Shown here: one piece after another, positions 17,769 to 25,411 of the stretch
How the letters are laid out: the number at the start of each line of letters is the position of its first letter
Numbering within the stretch: the first letter of the stretch is position 1
The notes under the pieces: generated by a model
The model's input: the letters and a program-made list of their open reading frames with translations, nothing else
Told to the model about the DNA's origin: nothing
Databases searched by the model: none
Translations under genes and position numbers: made by a program
Source of the DNA: Conexibacter arvalis
GTDB taxonomy: Bacteria > Actinomycetota > Thermoleophilia > Solirubrobacterales > Solirubrobacteraceae
NCBI RefSeq assembly: GCF_014199525.1
Contig: NZ_JACHNU010000008.1
Span: forward strand, 124,001-188,000
Direction: 5' to 3'
DNA length: 64,000 bases

Positions 17769-18727
17769 GCGCGCCCCTCCAGCTTCTGCGCGCCGCGCAG
17801 GTGGGCCGACTTGGCGCGCGGGTTGTGAGCGACCTCGCCGGGGGTCGGCGCGATCGCGCGGCGGGTCAGCAGCTCGCCCTCGGGGGTGCGGCCGCAGACG
17901 CAGATCGGCAGGTCGGGAGGGCAGACGCAGCCGCGCGCGCGGTCGGCGAGGAAGCGCTTCACGCGCCGGTCCTCGAGCGAGTGGAAGGTGATCGCGGCGA
18001 GCTTGCCGCCGACGCGCAGCACGTCCCACGCGACCGGGAGGGCGCGGTCGACCTGGTCGAGCTCCTCGTTGACGGCGATGCGGATCGCCTGGAAGGTCCG
18101 CTTGGCGGGATGGCCGCCGGCGAACTGTGCCGGGATCGGGATCGCCGACTTGACGACCTCGACGAGCGCCTGCGTCGTCTCGATCGGCGCCTGCGCGCGG
18201 GCGCGCGCGATCGCGCGGGCGATTCTGCTCGCGTAGCGCTCCTCGCCGTACTCCTTCAGCAGGCGGGCGAGCTGGCGCTCGTCCCACTCGTTGACGACGA
18301 CGTGGGCGGTCAGCACCTGGTCGGGATCCATCCGCATGTCGAGCGGCGCCTCGTAGGCGTAGGAGAAGCCGCGCTCCCAGGTGTCGACCTGCATCGACGA
18401 CATGCCCAGGTCCATGTAGACGTGGTCGGCCGCGACTCCCTCGTCGCGCAGCTGCTCCAGTCCCTGCGCGAAGTCGGCGCGGATGAAGCGGGTGGCGCAC
18501 GGGACCTCGGCGGCCAGCTCCGCGAAGCGCTCCTCCGCGAGCGGGTCGCGGTCGATGCCGATCAGCGTGCCGGCCGGGCCGATGCGGTCGGCGACGAGCC
18601 GCGCGTGACCGCCGCCGCCGAGCGTGCAGTCGACCGCGACGTCGCCGGGCTGCAGGTCGAGCAGCTCGATCAGCTCCCCGGCGAGGACGGGGATGTGGAT
18701 GCCGGTCATGTCAAGGAGTGTGGCCAC
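17765..18727 (-). CDS. rsmH: RsmH (MraW), 16S rRNA (cytosine1402-N4)-methyltransferase
   Basis: SAM-dependent methyltransferase acting on C1402 of 16S rRNA. The product has HIPVLAGELIELL, the SAM motif VDCTLGGGGHARLV, DLGMSSMQVDTWERGFSY, PLDMRMDP, KRTFQAIRIAVNEEL and ITFHSLEDRRVKRFL, all diagnostic. A GTG at 18727 and an ATG at 18709 (MTGIHIPV) are both possible starts, and neither has a clear ribosome-binding site. The gene sits 25 bp downstream of mraZ and overlaps the next gene by GTGA, as in classical dcw clusters. Confidence 0.96.
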   Translation of the reverse strand: MATLLDMTGIHIPVLAGELIELLDLQPGDVAVDCTLGGGGHARLVADRIGPAGTLIGIDRDPLAEERFAELAAEVPCATRFIRADFAQGLEQLRDEGVAADHVYMDLGMSSMQVDTWERGFSYAYEAPLDMRMDPDQVLTAHVVVNEWDERQLARLLKEYGEERYASRIARAIARARAQAPIETTQALVEVVKSAIPIPAQFAGGHPAKRTFQAIRIAVNEELDQVDRALPVAWDVLRVGGKLAAITFHSLEDRRVKRFLADRARGCVCPPDLPICVCGRTPEGELLTRRAIAPTPGEVAHNPRAKSAHLRGAQKLEGRA

Positions 18728-18752
18728 TTGGTTATGGAAAGCGCGGTTTAGC

Positions 18753-19190
18753 TCAGCCCGCGGACGACTGCAGGCCCGCGGCGATGTCGGACACGTTCTC
18801 CAGCACCTCGCCGTTGTACGCCGCCCAGCCGGCGCGGTCCCAGATCTCGAGGCACTCGCCCGCCCCCACGACGCTCACGTCCTTCGTGAGCTTCCCGGAG
18901 TCGAGCAGGAATCTCGGCACCATCACACGCCCCGCGCCGTCCAGCTCGGTCGGATGCGAGTTCGCCGTGAAGTGGCGCTTGAGCTTGCGGAACTCCGGCG
19001 AGAGCGGGCTGTGCCCCTCCAGCGCGGAGGCGGTCCACGCGTCGTAGTCCTCGGGCCGCCAGATCGCGACGCAGTCCTCGAGCCCGGCCGCCAGCACGAT
19101 CCCCTCGGCGAAGGCGGCGCGGTACCGCGTCGGCACCGTCAGCCGATTCTTCGCGTCGAGCGTGAGGTCGAAGGTGCCGCGAAACGTCAA
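18753..19190 (-). CDS. mraZ: MraZ, dcw-cluster transcriptional regulator
   Basis: SpoVT/AbrB-fold DNA-binding protein that autoregulates dcw transcription. The 145-residue product contains both family half-domains: FDLTLDAKNRLTVPTRYR at the N-terminus and ELDGAGRVMVPRFLL in the second repeat. The start codon is TTG at 19190; an ATG seven bases upstream is out of frame. It is first in the cluster, preceded by a leader hairpin and a promoter region full of TGGG boxes of the kind reported to bind MraZ. Confidence 0.95.
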   Translation of the reverse strand: MTFRGTFDLTLDAKNRLTVPTRYRAAFAEGIVLAAGLEDCVAIWRPEDYDAWTASALEGHSPLSPEFRKLKRHFTANSHPTELDGAGRVMVPRFLLDSGKLTKDVSVVGAGECLEIWDRAGWAAYNGEVLENVSDIAAGLQSSAG

Positions 19191-19215
19191 GGGTCATCGC
19201 CTGAAGAAGGTCCGA

Positions 19216-19254
19216 ACCGGGGTGGCTGGGTGGGAGGAGCCCTGCCACCCCGGT
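19216..19254 (-). promoter_or_regulatory. Hairpin in the mraZ 5' leader
   Basis: Eleven-base perfect arms ACCGGGGTGGC (19216-19226) and GCCACCCCGGT (19244-19254) enclose a 17-base loop. It lies between the proposed promoter and the TTG start codon, so it would be transcribed. No T-run follows, so it is not an obvious intrinsic terminator. It may affect mRNA stability or initiation at the weak TTG start. Confidence 0.5.
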
Positions 19255-19267
19255 CCGTGTGCGCAGC

Positions 19268-19296
19268 AAGCTAACCCACTCTCTCCCACTTTGCAA
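19268..19296 (-). promoter_or_regulatory. Candidate mraZ/dcw promoter
   Basis: On the minus strand TTGCAA (19296-19291) is followed after exactly 17 bases by TAGCTT (19273-19268), a fair match to the -35/-10 consensus. The predicted transcription start, near 19260, would leave a leader of about 70 nt including the hairpin. Two TGGG boxes lie inside the spacer, so a protein bound there would block polymerase. Confidence 0.5.
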
Positions 19297-19319
19297 CCCA
19301 ACCCCCACCCTTTCCCCCA
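19275..19319 (-). promoter_or_regulatory. MraZ-type TGGG box array upstream of mraZ
   Basis: On the minus strand five TGGG boxes occur within 45 bases, starting at 19319, 19307, 19300, 19288 and 19278. The last two are 10 bp apart and read AAAGTGGGAG then AGAGTGGGTT. MraZ of E. coli is reported to bind TGGGN direct repeats separated by five bases, which is the same 10-bp period. This array overlaps the candidate promoter, consistent with autorepression. Confidence 0.6.
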
Positions 19320-19381
19320 CCTCTCATGGTCCTGAGTTCGCCGTCGGCGAAGAAAGCCCTTCTGAGCAGGACTTTTCGCGG

Positions 19382-19476
19382 TGGGGCGAAGTGGGAGGGC
19401 TGCTGGACGGATGACGCATCGCCCGTTGCATCCGGCGATCCTGGGCGCGTTCTTGCAGCGGTGGGGCGCCGTGGGG
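19382..19476 (+). promoter_or_regulatory. Second, oppositely oriented set of TGGG boxes
   Basis: On the plus strand TGGGG-N5-TGGGA occurs at 19382-19396 and TGGGG-N5-TGGGG at 19462-19476, with another TGGGC at 19442. All five start positions are in the same 10-bp phase (19382, 19392, 19442, 19462, 19472). They lie further upstream of mraZ, in the opposite orientation, and could be auxiliary MraZ sites. A single TGGGA at 19505 is out of phase. Confidence 0.45.
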
Positions 19477-19521
19477 CGGAATCCGTCCGGACGGTGTGCC
19501 GAAGTGGGACGGCGTCGGCGG

Positions 19522-20583
19522 CTACGCGCCGACCTGCGCGGCCGCCGCGCGCAGGGCGGCGCGGGCCTCGTCGGCGAGGCGGCGGACCAGCTCGGCGGCG
19601 GGCTCGGAACGCGCCAGCTCGTGCGCCTGCCCGGCCCACAGGTTCAGCACCTCGGCGTCGCCCCGCGCGCGGGCCGCGGCGCGCAGCGGCGCGGTGAGAT
19701 GGTGGACCTCGGGGTAGGCGCGCGGGGCGTCGGCCGAGTGCTCGCGCAGGAAGCGGTTGACGATCCCGCGCGCGGCACGCCCGCTGAAGGCACGCGTCAA
19801 CGCGGTGTCGCCGGGCGCGGCGAGCGCGGCCCGGTGGGGCGCGGAGGTGCCGGCCTCTGGCGTCAGCATGAAGGCGCTGCCGAGCTGGACGGCGCCGGCG
19901 CCGGCCGCGAGCGCCGCGGCGACGCCGGCGCCCGTCATCACGCCGCCGGCCGCGACGAGCGGCAGCTCGACCGCCGCCGCCACGAGCTGCAGCAGCGCGA
20001 GCAGGCCGATGTCGCCGGGCGCGCCGTCGTCGAACCCGCCGCGATGTCCGCCCGCCTCGACGCCCTGGACGGCGAGCGCGTCGACGCCGAGCGCCGCGGC
20101 CGCGCGCGCCTCCTTCGGCGTCGTGACCGTCACCCACACGGCGCAGCCCGCCCGCTGCAGCGCGCCGACGGTCGCGGCGTCGGGGAGTCCGAAGGTGAAC
20201 GAGACGACCGCCGGCCGCCGCTCCAGCAGCAGCGCGAGCTTCTCCGACCAGCGGTCGTCGTCGTGGCGCGGCGTCCCGGCGTCCGCGCCGTGCCGCTCGG
20301 CCTCGGCCTGGACGATCGCCGCGTAGCGCGCGACGACCGTCGGCGTCGCCGCCTCCGCCGGCGGCGCGAAGAGGTTGACGCCGAACGGCTCCGCCGTCGC
20401 CGCGCGGACCGCCGCGATCTCCTCGGCGACCGCCGCCGGATCCTTGTAGCCCGCGGCGAGGAAGCCGAGCCCGCCGGCCTTCGAGACGGCCGCCGCCAGC
20501 GCCGCGGTCGACGGCCCGCCGGCGAGCGGCGCCTGGACGATCGGATGGCGGAGGTCCTCAGGCGAGAAGCGTGCGGCGATCAT
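19522..20583 (-). CDS. Nitronate monooxygenase / 2-nitropropane dioxygenase-like flavoenzyme
   Basis: FMN-dependent TIM-barrel enzyme of 353 residues. The N-terminal HPIVQAPLAGGPSTAALAAAVSKAGGLGFLAAG is typical of the family (strand 1, then the phosphate-binding area). The central segment has VQGVEAGGHRGG with the conserved His, then LPLVAAGGVMTGAGVAAALAAGAGAVQLGSAFML, the FMN phosphate-binding loop. Family members oxidise nitronates, and some act as enoyl-ACP reductases (FabK); the sequence alone does not decide. It is tandem to, and upstream of, the mraZ control region, but the 331-bp gap argues for separate transcription. Confidence 0.85.
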   Translation of the reverse strand: MIAARFSPEDLRHPIVQAPLAGGPSTAALAAAVSKAGGLGFLAAGYKDPAAVAEEIAAVRAATAEPFGVNLFAPPAEAATPTVVARYAAIVQAEAERHGADAGTPRHDDDRWSEKLALLLERRPAVVSFTFGLPDAATVGALQRAGCAVWVTVTTPKEARAAAALGVDALAVQGVEAGGHRGGFDDGAPGDIGLLALLQLVAAAVELPLVAAGGVMTGAGVAAALAAGAGAVQLGSAFMLTPEAGTSAPHRAALAAPGDTALTRAFSGRAARGIVNRFLREHSADAPRAYPEVHHLTAPLRAAARARGDAEVLNLWAGQAHELARSEPAAELVRRLADEARAALRAAAAQVGA

Positions 20584-20659
20584 CGCCAGGACCGTACCGC
20601 GCCCCTCCGACGGCGCTGCCTCGCGGACCCGTGCCACGCGGTCACGCTGCGGCCGCCGG

Positions 20660-21538
20660 CTACCCGGTGAACGCGGCGAGCATCGCGGCGCCGACGAGCA
20701 GGAGGACCGACGGGACCAGCAGCAGCGCGACGACGAGCTGGATCTTCGGCGCGGCGCGGGCGGCGCGCTCGTCGAGGCGGCGGGCGTCGGCGGCGCGGGC
20801 CTCGCGCGCCTGCGCCGACAGCGTCTCGCCAAGCGGCGCGCCGTGGCGGGCCGCCCGCTCGAGGCTGCGGACGAGCACCGCGACCCGGACGCTCGGACAG
20901 CGGCGGCCGAGCAGCTCCAGCGCCCGCTCGCGCGGCAGCCCCAGCTCGACCTGCGCGGCGAAGGTCCGCCACTCGCGCGCGAGCAGCCCGCCGGTGCGCC
21001 GGCCGATGTCGCCGAGCGCGCGCTCCAGCGGCAGCCCCGCGCCGACCGCGACCCGCAGCAGGTCGAGCAGGTCGGGAAGCTCACGCTCCATCTCCTGCCC
21101 GCGCCGGCGCGCGCGGCGCATCAGCCAGAGGTCGAGCGCGAGAAACGCCCCGGCCGGCAGCGCGAGCGCGACGAGCAGCCCGAGCCGGCCGGGCAGCAGC
21201 GGACCGAGCGGCACCGCCGCCGAGACACCTGCGAGCGCGGCGCCGCCCTTGACCGCCATCGCGTCGCCGGCGGTCATGCCGAACGGCTCGCCCGCGGCGA
21301 CCAGCCGTTCGGCGAGGTCGCGCGGCGCCGCCGGCGCCCCGGCCTGCCGCCCGAGCCGGGCGAGCAGCGCGAGCAGTCGCTCCCGCAGCCGCCCGGCGCC
21401 GCTCCCCGCGGCCTCGTCCGCGTGCCGACCTGCCGCCTGCCTCGCCCCGGCGCGCTCGCCCCGCGCCGCCGCCAGCTCGACCAGCGCCACCGCCGTCAGC
21501 AGCCCCGCGAGCGCCGCCACCACCGCCGCCCCGCTCAC
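20660..21538 (-). CDS. tadC: TadC-like type II/IV secretion inner-membrane protein
   Basis: Inner-membrane platform subunit of a Tad/Flp pilus or type II-like secretion machine, 292 residues. A T2SSF domain is visible: ERELPDLLDLLRVAVGAGLPLERALGDIGRRTGG, then LGLPRERALELLGRRCPSVRVAVLVRSLERAARHGAPLGETLSAQA, with hydrophobic helices before it and at the C-terminus (IQLVVALLLVPSVLLLVGAAMLAAF). The GTG start overlaps the stop of the tadB-like gene. It forms a three-gene unit with tadB and tadA; no pilin gene is adjacent. Confidence 0.82.
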   Translation of the reverse strand: MSGAAVVAALAGLLTAVALVELAAARGERAGARQAAGRHADEAAGSGAGRLRERLLALLARLGRQAGAPAAPRDLAERLVAAGEPFGMTAGDAMAVKGGAALAGVSAAVPLGPLLPGRLGLLVALALPAGAFLALDLWLMRRARRRGQEMERELPDLLDLLRVAVGAGLPLERALGDIGRRTGGLLAREWRTFAAQVELGLPRERALELLGRRCPSVRVAVLVRSLERAARHGAPLGETLSAQAREARAADARRLDERAARAAPKIQLVVALLLVPSVLLLVGAAMLAAFTG

Positions 21539-22380
21539 GCGCGCACTCGCGACAGGCGGCGGATCGCGACGAGGGCGATCGCCTGCAGGAACAGCGCGAA
21601 GCCGGCGAGCCAGGCGGCGAGCGGCAGCGCCGCGACCGCCGCCAGCGCACCCGGGCTCGCCAACTCCGCGAGCGCGGCGGCGCCGGCCGGGAGGACCGTC
21701 ACGACGCCGCCGGTGAAGCGGGCTTGAGCGGTCGCGGCGCGGGCGTCGTCGAGCAGCCGCTGCGCCTCCTCCTGCGCGCCGGCGAGCTCCCGCAGGAGCG
21801 TCGCGAGGTCGCCGCCCGCCTCGCGCTGCAGCAGGATCGCCCCGACGAGCGTGTCCCACGCCTGCCCGCCGGCCCGCGCGCGCAGCCGCTCCAGCACCGC
21901 GTCGACCGGCTCGCCGACGGCGATCGCCGCGGCGGCGCCGTCGAGCTCCGTGCGCGCCGCACCCTCCAGCCCGCGCGCCGTCTCGACGAGCGCGCCGCTG
22001 ACGGCGTGCCCGGCGCCGAGCGCGTCGGCGAGCGACCGCGCGACCGCCGGCGCGGCCCGCTCCAGCTCCGCGCGATAGCGCTGCCGGCGCCGGCGCAGCA
22101 GCAGCCCGGCGCCGATCGGCCCGCCGGCGCCTGCGACGAGCGCCGCGAGCGGTCCGCCGACGAGCCATCCGCCTGCGCACAGCGTCGCGGTCCCGACGAG
22201 CGCGAGCCGGCGGCGCTCCGGCGGCGTCGGCTCACGCCCGTCGCGCCCGGCGCGGGCGAGCGGCCGCAGCAGCCGCGCCAGCCCGTCAGCCGGCACGCGC
22301 CCCTCGATCGCCGCCAGCGCCTCCCACAGCGCCAGCACCGCGACCGCCGCCGCCAGTCCCGCCAACGGCGCCGCGCTCAC
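21535..22380 (-). CDS. tadB: TadB-like type II/IV secretion inner-membrane protein
   Basis: Second T2SSF-domain platform subunit, 281 residues. An N-terminal helix is followed by hydrophobic segments, then the cytoplasmic helical domain ELERAAPAVARSLADALGAGHAVSGALVETARGLEG, with LQREAGGDLATLLRELAGAQEEAQRL later, and two C-terminal helices. The GTG at 22380 gives a normal-sized TadB. The frame stays open upstream through a GC-rich repeat encoding AGCRAARGA-like units, but I judge that part untranslated. The 3' end overlaps tadC by GTGA. Confidence 0.82.
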   Translation of the reverse strand: MSAAPLAGLAAAVAVLALWEALAAIEGRVPADGLARLLRPLARAGRDGREPTPPERRRLALVGTATLCAGGWLVGGPLAALVAGAGGPIGAGLLLRRRRQRYRAELERAAPAVARSLADALGAGHAVSGALVETARGLEGAARTELDGAAAAIAVGEPVDAVLERLRARAGGQAWDTLVGAILLQREAGGDLATLLRELAGAQEEAQRLLDDARAATAQARFTGGVVTVLPAGAAALAELASPGALAAVAALPLAAWLAGFALFLQAIALVAIRRLSRVRA

Positions 22381-22430
22381 CGCCGCTCCCCAATCCCGCT
22401 CGCAGCAGCGCCGCGCCGAGCGAGCCCCGC

Positions 22431-22528
22431 GCGCCGCCCGGCACCCCGCCCCCGCGCCCGCACCCCGCGCCGCCCTGCAGCCCGCCCTGGCGACGGCACC
22501 CCGCGCCGCCCGGCACCCCGCCCCCGCG
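22431..22528. repeat. GC-rich direct repeat between tadA and tadB
   Basis: A 26-bp unit beginning GCGCCGCCCGGCACC is found at 22431-22456 and again, identical, at 22503-22528, exactly 72 bp apart, with degenerate copies between. It fills the 169-bp gap between the two tad genes. The 72-bp period keeps the open frame in phase, and in the minus direction it would encode Ala/Gly/Arg/Cys-rich repeats. It is probably slippage-prone spacer DNA. Confidence 0.55.
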
Positions 22529-22549
22529 GGCACGCCCCGCGCCGGCCGC

Positions 22550-23776
22550 TCACCGCGCCCGCCCGAGCGCGCCGCCGCGCGCGCCGACGCCCTCCCCGGC
22601 CGCCGCGAGGCGCGCGGCCAGCGTCGCGGGCAGCGGCGCGCGCCACAGCGGGCGTCCGTCGCGCCGGGCGTACAGCTCGCGCGTGCCGACCCCGCCGGCC
22701 GCGCGCACGACCTCGCAGACGCTGACGACGCGGCGGGCGCCGTCGGGCTCGCGCCGCTGGTGGACGACGAGGTCGATCGCGCCCGCGACCTGCTCGCGCA
22801 CGGCGCTGTGCGGCAACGCGACGTCGGCCATCAGCGCGAGCGTCTCGACGCGGCGCAGCGCCTCCTCCGCCGAGCCCGCGTGGACGGTCGAGAGCGATCC
22901 GTCGTGGCCGGAGGACATCGCCCCGAGCATGTCGAGCGCCTCCCCGCCGCGGACCTCGCCGACGACGATCCGGTCGGGGCGCATCCGCAGCGCGTTGCGG
23001 ACCAGCCGGCGGATCGTCACCTCGCCGCGCCCCTCCAGCGACGCCGGCCGCGCCTCCAGCCGCACGACATGCGGCTGGCGCAGGCGCAGCTCGGCCGCGT
23101 CCTCGATCGTGACGATCCGCTCGCCGTCGGGGATGAAGCTCGACAGCGCCCCGAGCGTCGTCGTCTTGCCCGAGCCCGTCCCGCCGCTCACCAGGATCGT
23201 CAGCCGCGCCCGCACGCACGCGCGCAGGAGGTCGTGGAGCGGCCGGTCGATCGTGCCGGCGGCGACGAGGTCGTCGGGGCCGAAGCCGCGGCGCCGGAAG
23301 CGTCGGATCGTCAGCACCGGCCCGTCGAGCGCCAGCGGCGGGATCACGACGTTGACGCGCGACCCGTCCGGCAGGCGCGCGTCGCACAGCGGCGAGGCCT
23401 CGTCGACCCGCCGGCCGAGCGGCGCGAGGATCCGCTCGATCGCGTGGCGCAGCTCCTCGACCGAGCCGAACGCGACGTCGCTGGGCTCGATCCGCCCGCC
23501 GCGCTCGACCCACACCCGCCCCGGCCCGTTGACCATCACCTCGTCGACGGCCGGGTCGGCCAGCAGCGGCTCCAGCGGCCCGAGCCCGAAGGCCCGCTCG
23601 GAGACGCGCCGGCGCAGCTCGGCCCGCTCCTCCTCGCTGAGCAGCGCCGCCTCGCGCTCGACCAGCTCGTCGATCCGCGCGGCGGCCGGCCGCAGCGCCT
23701 CGTCGGCGGCCGCGCGCACGAGCCGGTCGCGCAGCGTCCCTGCGATCTCGTCGATGCGCTCCGCGCGACCAGCCAC
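22550..23776 (-). CDS. tadA: TadA/CpaF-family secretion ATPase
   Basis: Hexameric ATPase powering pilus assembly, 408 residues. It has the CpaF N-terminal helical region, FGLGPLEPLLADPAVDEVMVNGPGRVWVERGG, the Walker A loop VSGGTGSGKTTTLGALSSFI, the Asp box IVTIEDAAELRL, and RMRPDRIVVGEVRGGEALDMLGAMSSGHDGSLSTVHA, which contains Walker B and the His box. The start is GTG at 23776. It is first in the tadA-tadB-tadC unit. No tadZ or rcpA is next to it, so this is only part of a full Tad system. Confidence 0.92.
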   Translation of the reverse strand: MAGRAERIDEIAGTLRDRLVRAAADEALRPAAARIDELVEREAALLSEEERAELRRRVSERAFGLGPLEPLLADPAVDEVMVNGPGRVWVERGGRIEPSDVAFGSVEELRHAIERILAPLGRRVDEASPLCDARLPDGSRVNVVIPPLALDGPVLTIRRFRRRGFGPDDLVAAGTIDRPLHDLLRACVRARLTILVSGGTGSGKTTTLGALSSFIPDGERIVTIEDAAELRLRQPHVVRLEARPASLEGRGEVTIRRLVRNALRMRPDRIVVGEVRGGEALDMLGAMSSGHDGSLSTVHAGSAEEALRRVETLALMADVALPHSAVREQVAGAIDLVVHQRREPDGARRVVSVCEVVRAAGGVGTRELYARRDGRPLWRAPLPATLAARLAAAGEGVGARGGALGRAR

Positions 23777-23815
23777 GCCGGGCCTGAGGGCGCGGCGTCC
23801 GGAAGTTCGCCCCCC

Positions 23816-24034
23816 CTACAGCGCCCGCATGCCGCGCCCCGGCACCCGCGTCAGCGGCAGCAGCCCCGCCGCGGCGCGCAGGCAGCCGGGGCAGAGGCAG
23901 CGGTCATAGCTCGCGCGCAGGCGCGCGAGCGCGGCGGCGTCGAGGTCGACCTGGTCGCACCAGCAGCGGCCGACGTCGGCGCCGCAGCCGAACTCCACCC
24001 CGCACGCCTCGCACCGCTGCCGTCTCGGCTCCAT
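23816..24034 (-). CDS. Small cysteine-rich CWC-domain protein
   Basis: Seventy-two residues with eight cysteines: CEACGVEFGCGADVGRCWC followed by a C-x-C-P-x-C group (YDRCLCPGC). This matches the Cys_rich_CWC family, small putative zinc-binding proteins named for the Cys-Trp-Cys motif, which is present here. The ATG at 24034 gives MEPRRQR before the first cysteine. It is divergent from the EAL-HDOD gene, with about 57 bp between starts. The function of the family is unknown. Confidence 0.75.
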   Translation of the reverse strand: MEPRRQRCEACGVEFGCGADVGRCWCDQVDLDAAALARLRASYDRCLCPGCLRAAAGLLPLTRVPGRGMRAL

Positions 24035-24091
24035 CGGCACATCTTCGCGCGCGCAGCCGCGTTCGCGCGCAAGTCTGCGGCCGCCGCGCCG

Positions 24092-25411
24092 ATGACACGG
24101 ACGATGAGCGTCTCGCTCGCCGATCCCCCGTTCCCGCTCGCGGACGACGTCGCGATCGCGCGCCAGCCGATCCACGACCGGCACATGCGCGTCGTCGGCT
24201 ACGAGCTGCTCTTCCGCGGCACCGGCGGCGGCGACCGAAGCGACGAGGAGCGCGCGGCGAGCGTGATCGTCGAGACCCTGACCGGGATCGGGCTCGACGC
24301 GGTCGTCGGCAGGCGGCCGGCGCACGTCCTCGCCTCACGCCGCTTCCTGCTCGACGAGCATGCCTTCGCGCTGCCGCCCGCCCGCGTCGTGCTCGAGGTC
24401 GCCGCCCCGGCGCCGCGCGACGCGGCGATGCGCGAGGCGCTGGAGCGCCTCGCCGAGCGCGGGTACCGCGTCTCGCTCGTCTGCGACCCGAACGGGACGC
24501 TGCCAGAGCCGGCGATCACGCGCCTCGCGCACAGCGTCAAGCTCGACGTCGGCCAGCTCTCCCCCAACGAGCTGACAGCCGCCGCCGACCGCTTCGGCGC
24601 CGCCGCCCCGCTGCTGGTCGCCGCCGGCGTCGACGCCCCGGCGCTGCTCGACCGCTGCCTCGCGCTCGGCTTCCACTGCTTCCAGGGGTTCTTCTTCTGC
24701 AGCCCCGACGTCGTCCGCCCGCACGCGCCGCCGACGACGCGGCTGGCCGAGCTGCGCTCGCTCGCCGGCCTCTACCAGCGCTCGCTCACCTTCGAGGAGT
24801 TCGAGCGGATCATCGTGCGCGACGTCGGCCTCAGCTACCGGCTCCTCTGCTACCTCAACTCGGCCTTCTTCAACCTGCCGCGCCACGTCGCCTCGGTGCG
24901 CGAGGCGCTGATGATGCTCGGGATGAAGGCGGTGCGGCGGTGGGCGACGCTGGTCGCCCTGTCGGGCGCCGAGGACAAGCCGAACGAGCTGACCGTCACG
25001 GCGCTGCTGCGCGGCCGCCTGTGCGAGCTGATCGGCCGCCGCCGCCCGTCGCCGACTGCCGGCGCGGACGCGTTCTTCACCGTCGGGCTCTTCTCCGTGA
25101 TGGACGCGATGATGGACGCGCCGCTGGAGCAGGTGCTCGACGCGCTGCCGCTGACCGCGGAGACGCGCGCGGCGCTGCTGCGCCGCGAGGGTCCGATGGG
25201 CGACGCGCTCGCCGCCGCGATCGCCTACGAACGCGGCGGCCTCGCCGAGGTCGAGCGGCGCCTCCCCAGCGTGCCCGTGCCCGAGCTGTACCTCGCCGCC
25301 GTCCGCTGGGCCGACGCCGCCTGCGGCGCACTCGACGGCGCGGAGGCTGCCGCTCAGGAGAGCGACGGCGTCGACGAGGGCGACGAGGCGCCCGCGTCGA
25401 GACCGGACTGA
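24092..25411 (+). CDS. EAL-HDOD (YuxH-type) signalling protein, EAL likely inactive
   Basis: Cytoplasmic protein of 439 residues with an N-terminal EAL-like domain and a C-terminal HDOD domain. The EAL-like part has IARQPIHDRHMRVVGYELLFR, VKLDVGQLS and CFQGFFF, but the catalytic DDFG segment is replaced by VCDPNGTL, so cyclic-di-GMP hydrolysis is unlikely and binding uncertain. The HDOD part includes RSLAGLYQRSLTFEEFERIIVRDVGLSYRLLCYLNS and ALMMLGMKAVRRWATLVALS. ATG codons at 24092 and 24104 are both possible starts. Its last 58 bp overlap the convergent HD-GYP gene. Confidence 0.85.
   Translation: MTRTMSVSLADPPFPLADDVAIARQPIHDRHMRVVGYELLFRGTGGGDRSDEERAASVIVETLTGIGLDAVVGRRPAHVLASRRFLLDEHAFALPPARVVLEVAAPAPRDAAMREALERLAERGYRVSLVCDPNGTLPEPAITRLAHSVKLDVGQLSPNELTAAADRFGAAAPLLVAAGVDAPALLDRCLALGFHCFQGFFFCSPDVVRPHAPPTTRLAELRSLAGLYQRSLTFEEFERIIVRDVGLSYRLLCYLNSAFFNLPRHVASVREALMMLGMKAVRRWATLVALSGAEDKPNELTVTALLRGRLCELIGRRRPSPTAGADAFFTVGLFSVMDAMMDAPLEQVLDALPLTAETRAALLRREGPMGDALAAAIAYERGGLAEVERRLPSVPVPELYLAAVRWADAACGALDGAEAAAQESDGVDEGDEAPASRPD

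Noticed and set aside
22381-22533. N-terminal extension of TadB beginning at a GTG at 22533
   Set aside because: It consists of Ala/Gly/Arg/Cys repeats from GC-rich repeat DNA; the GTG at 22380 gives a normal TadB length.
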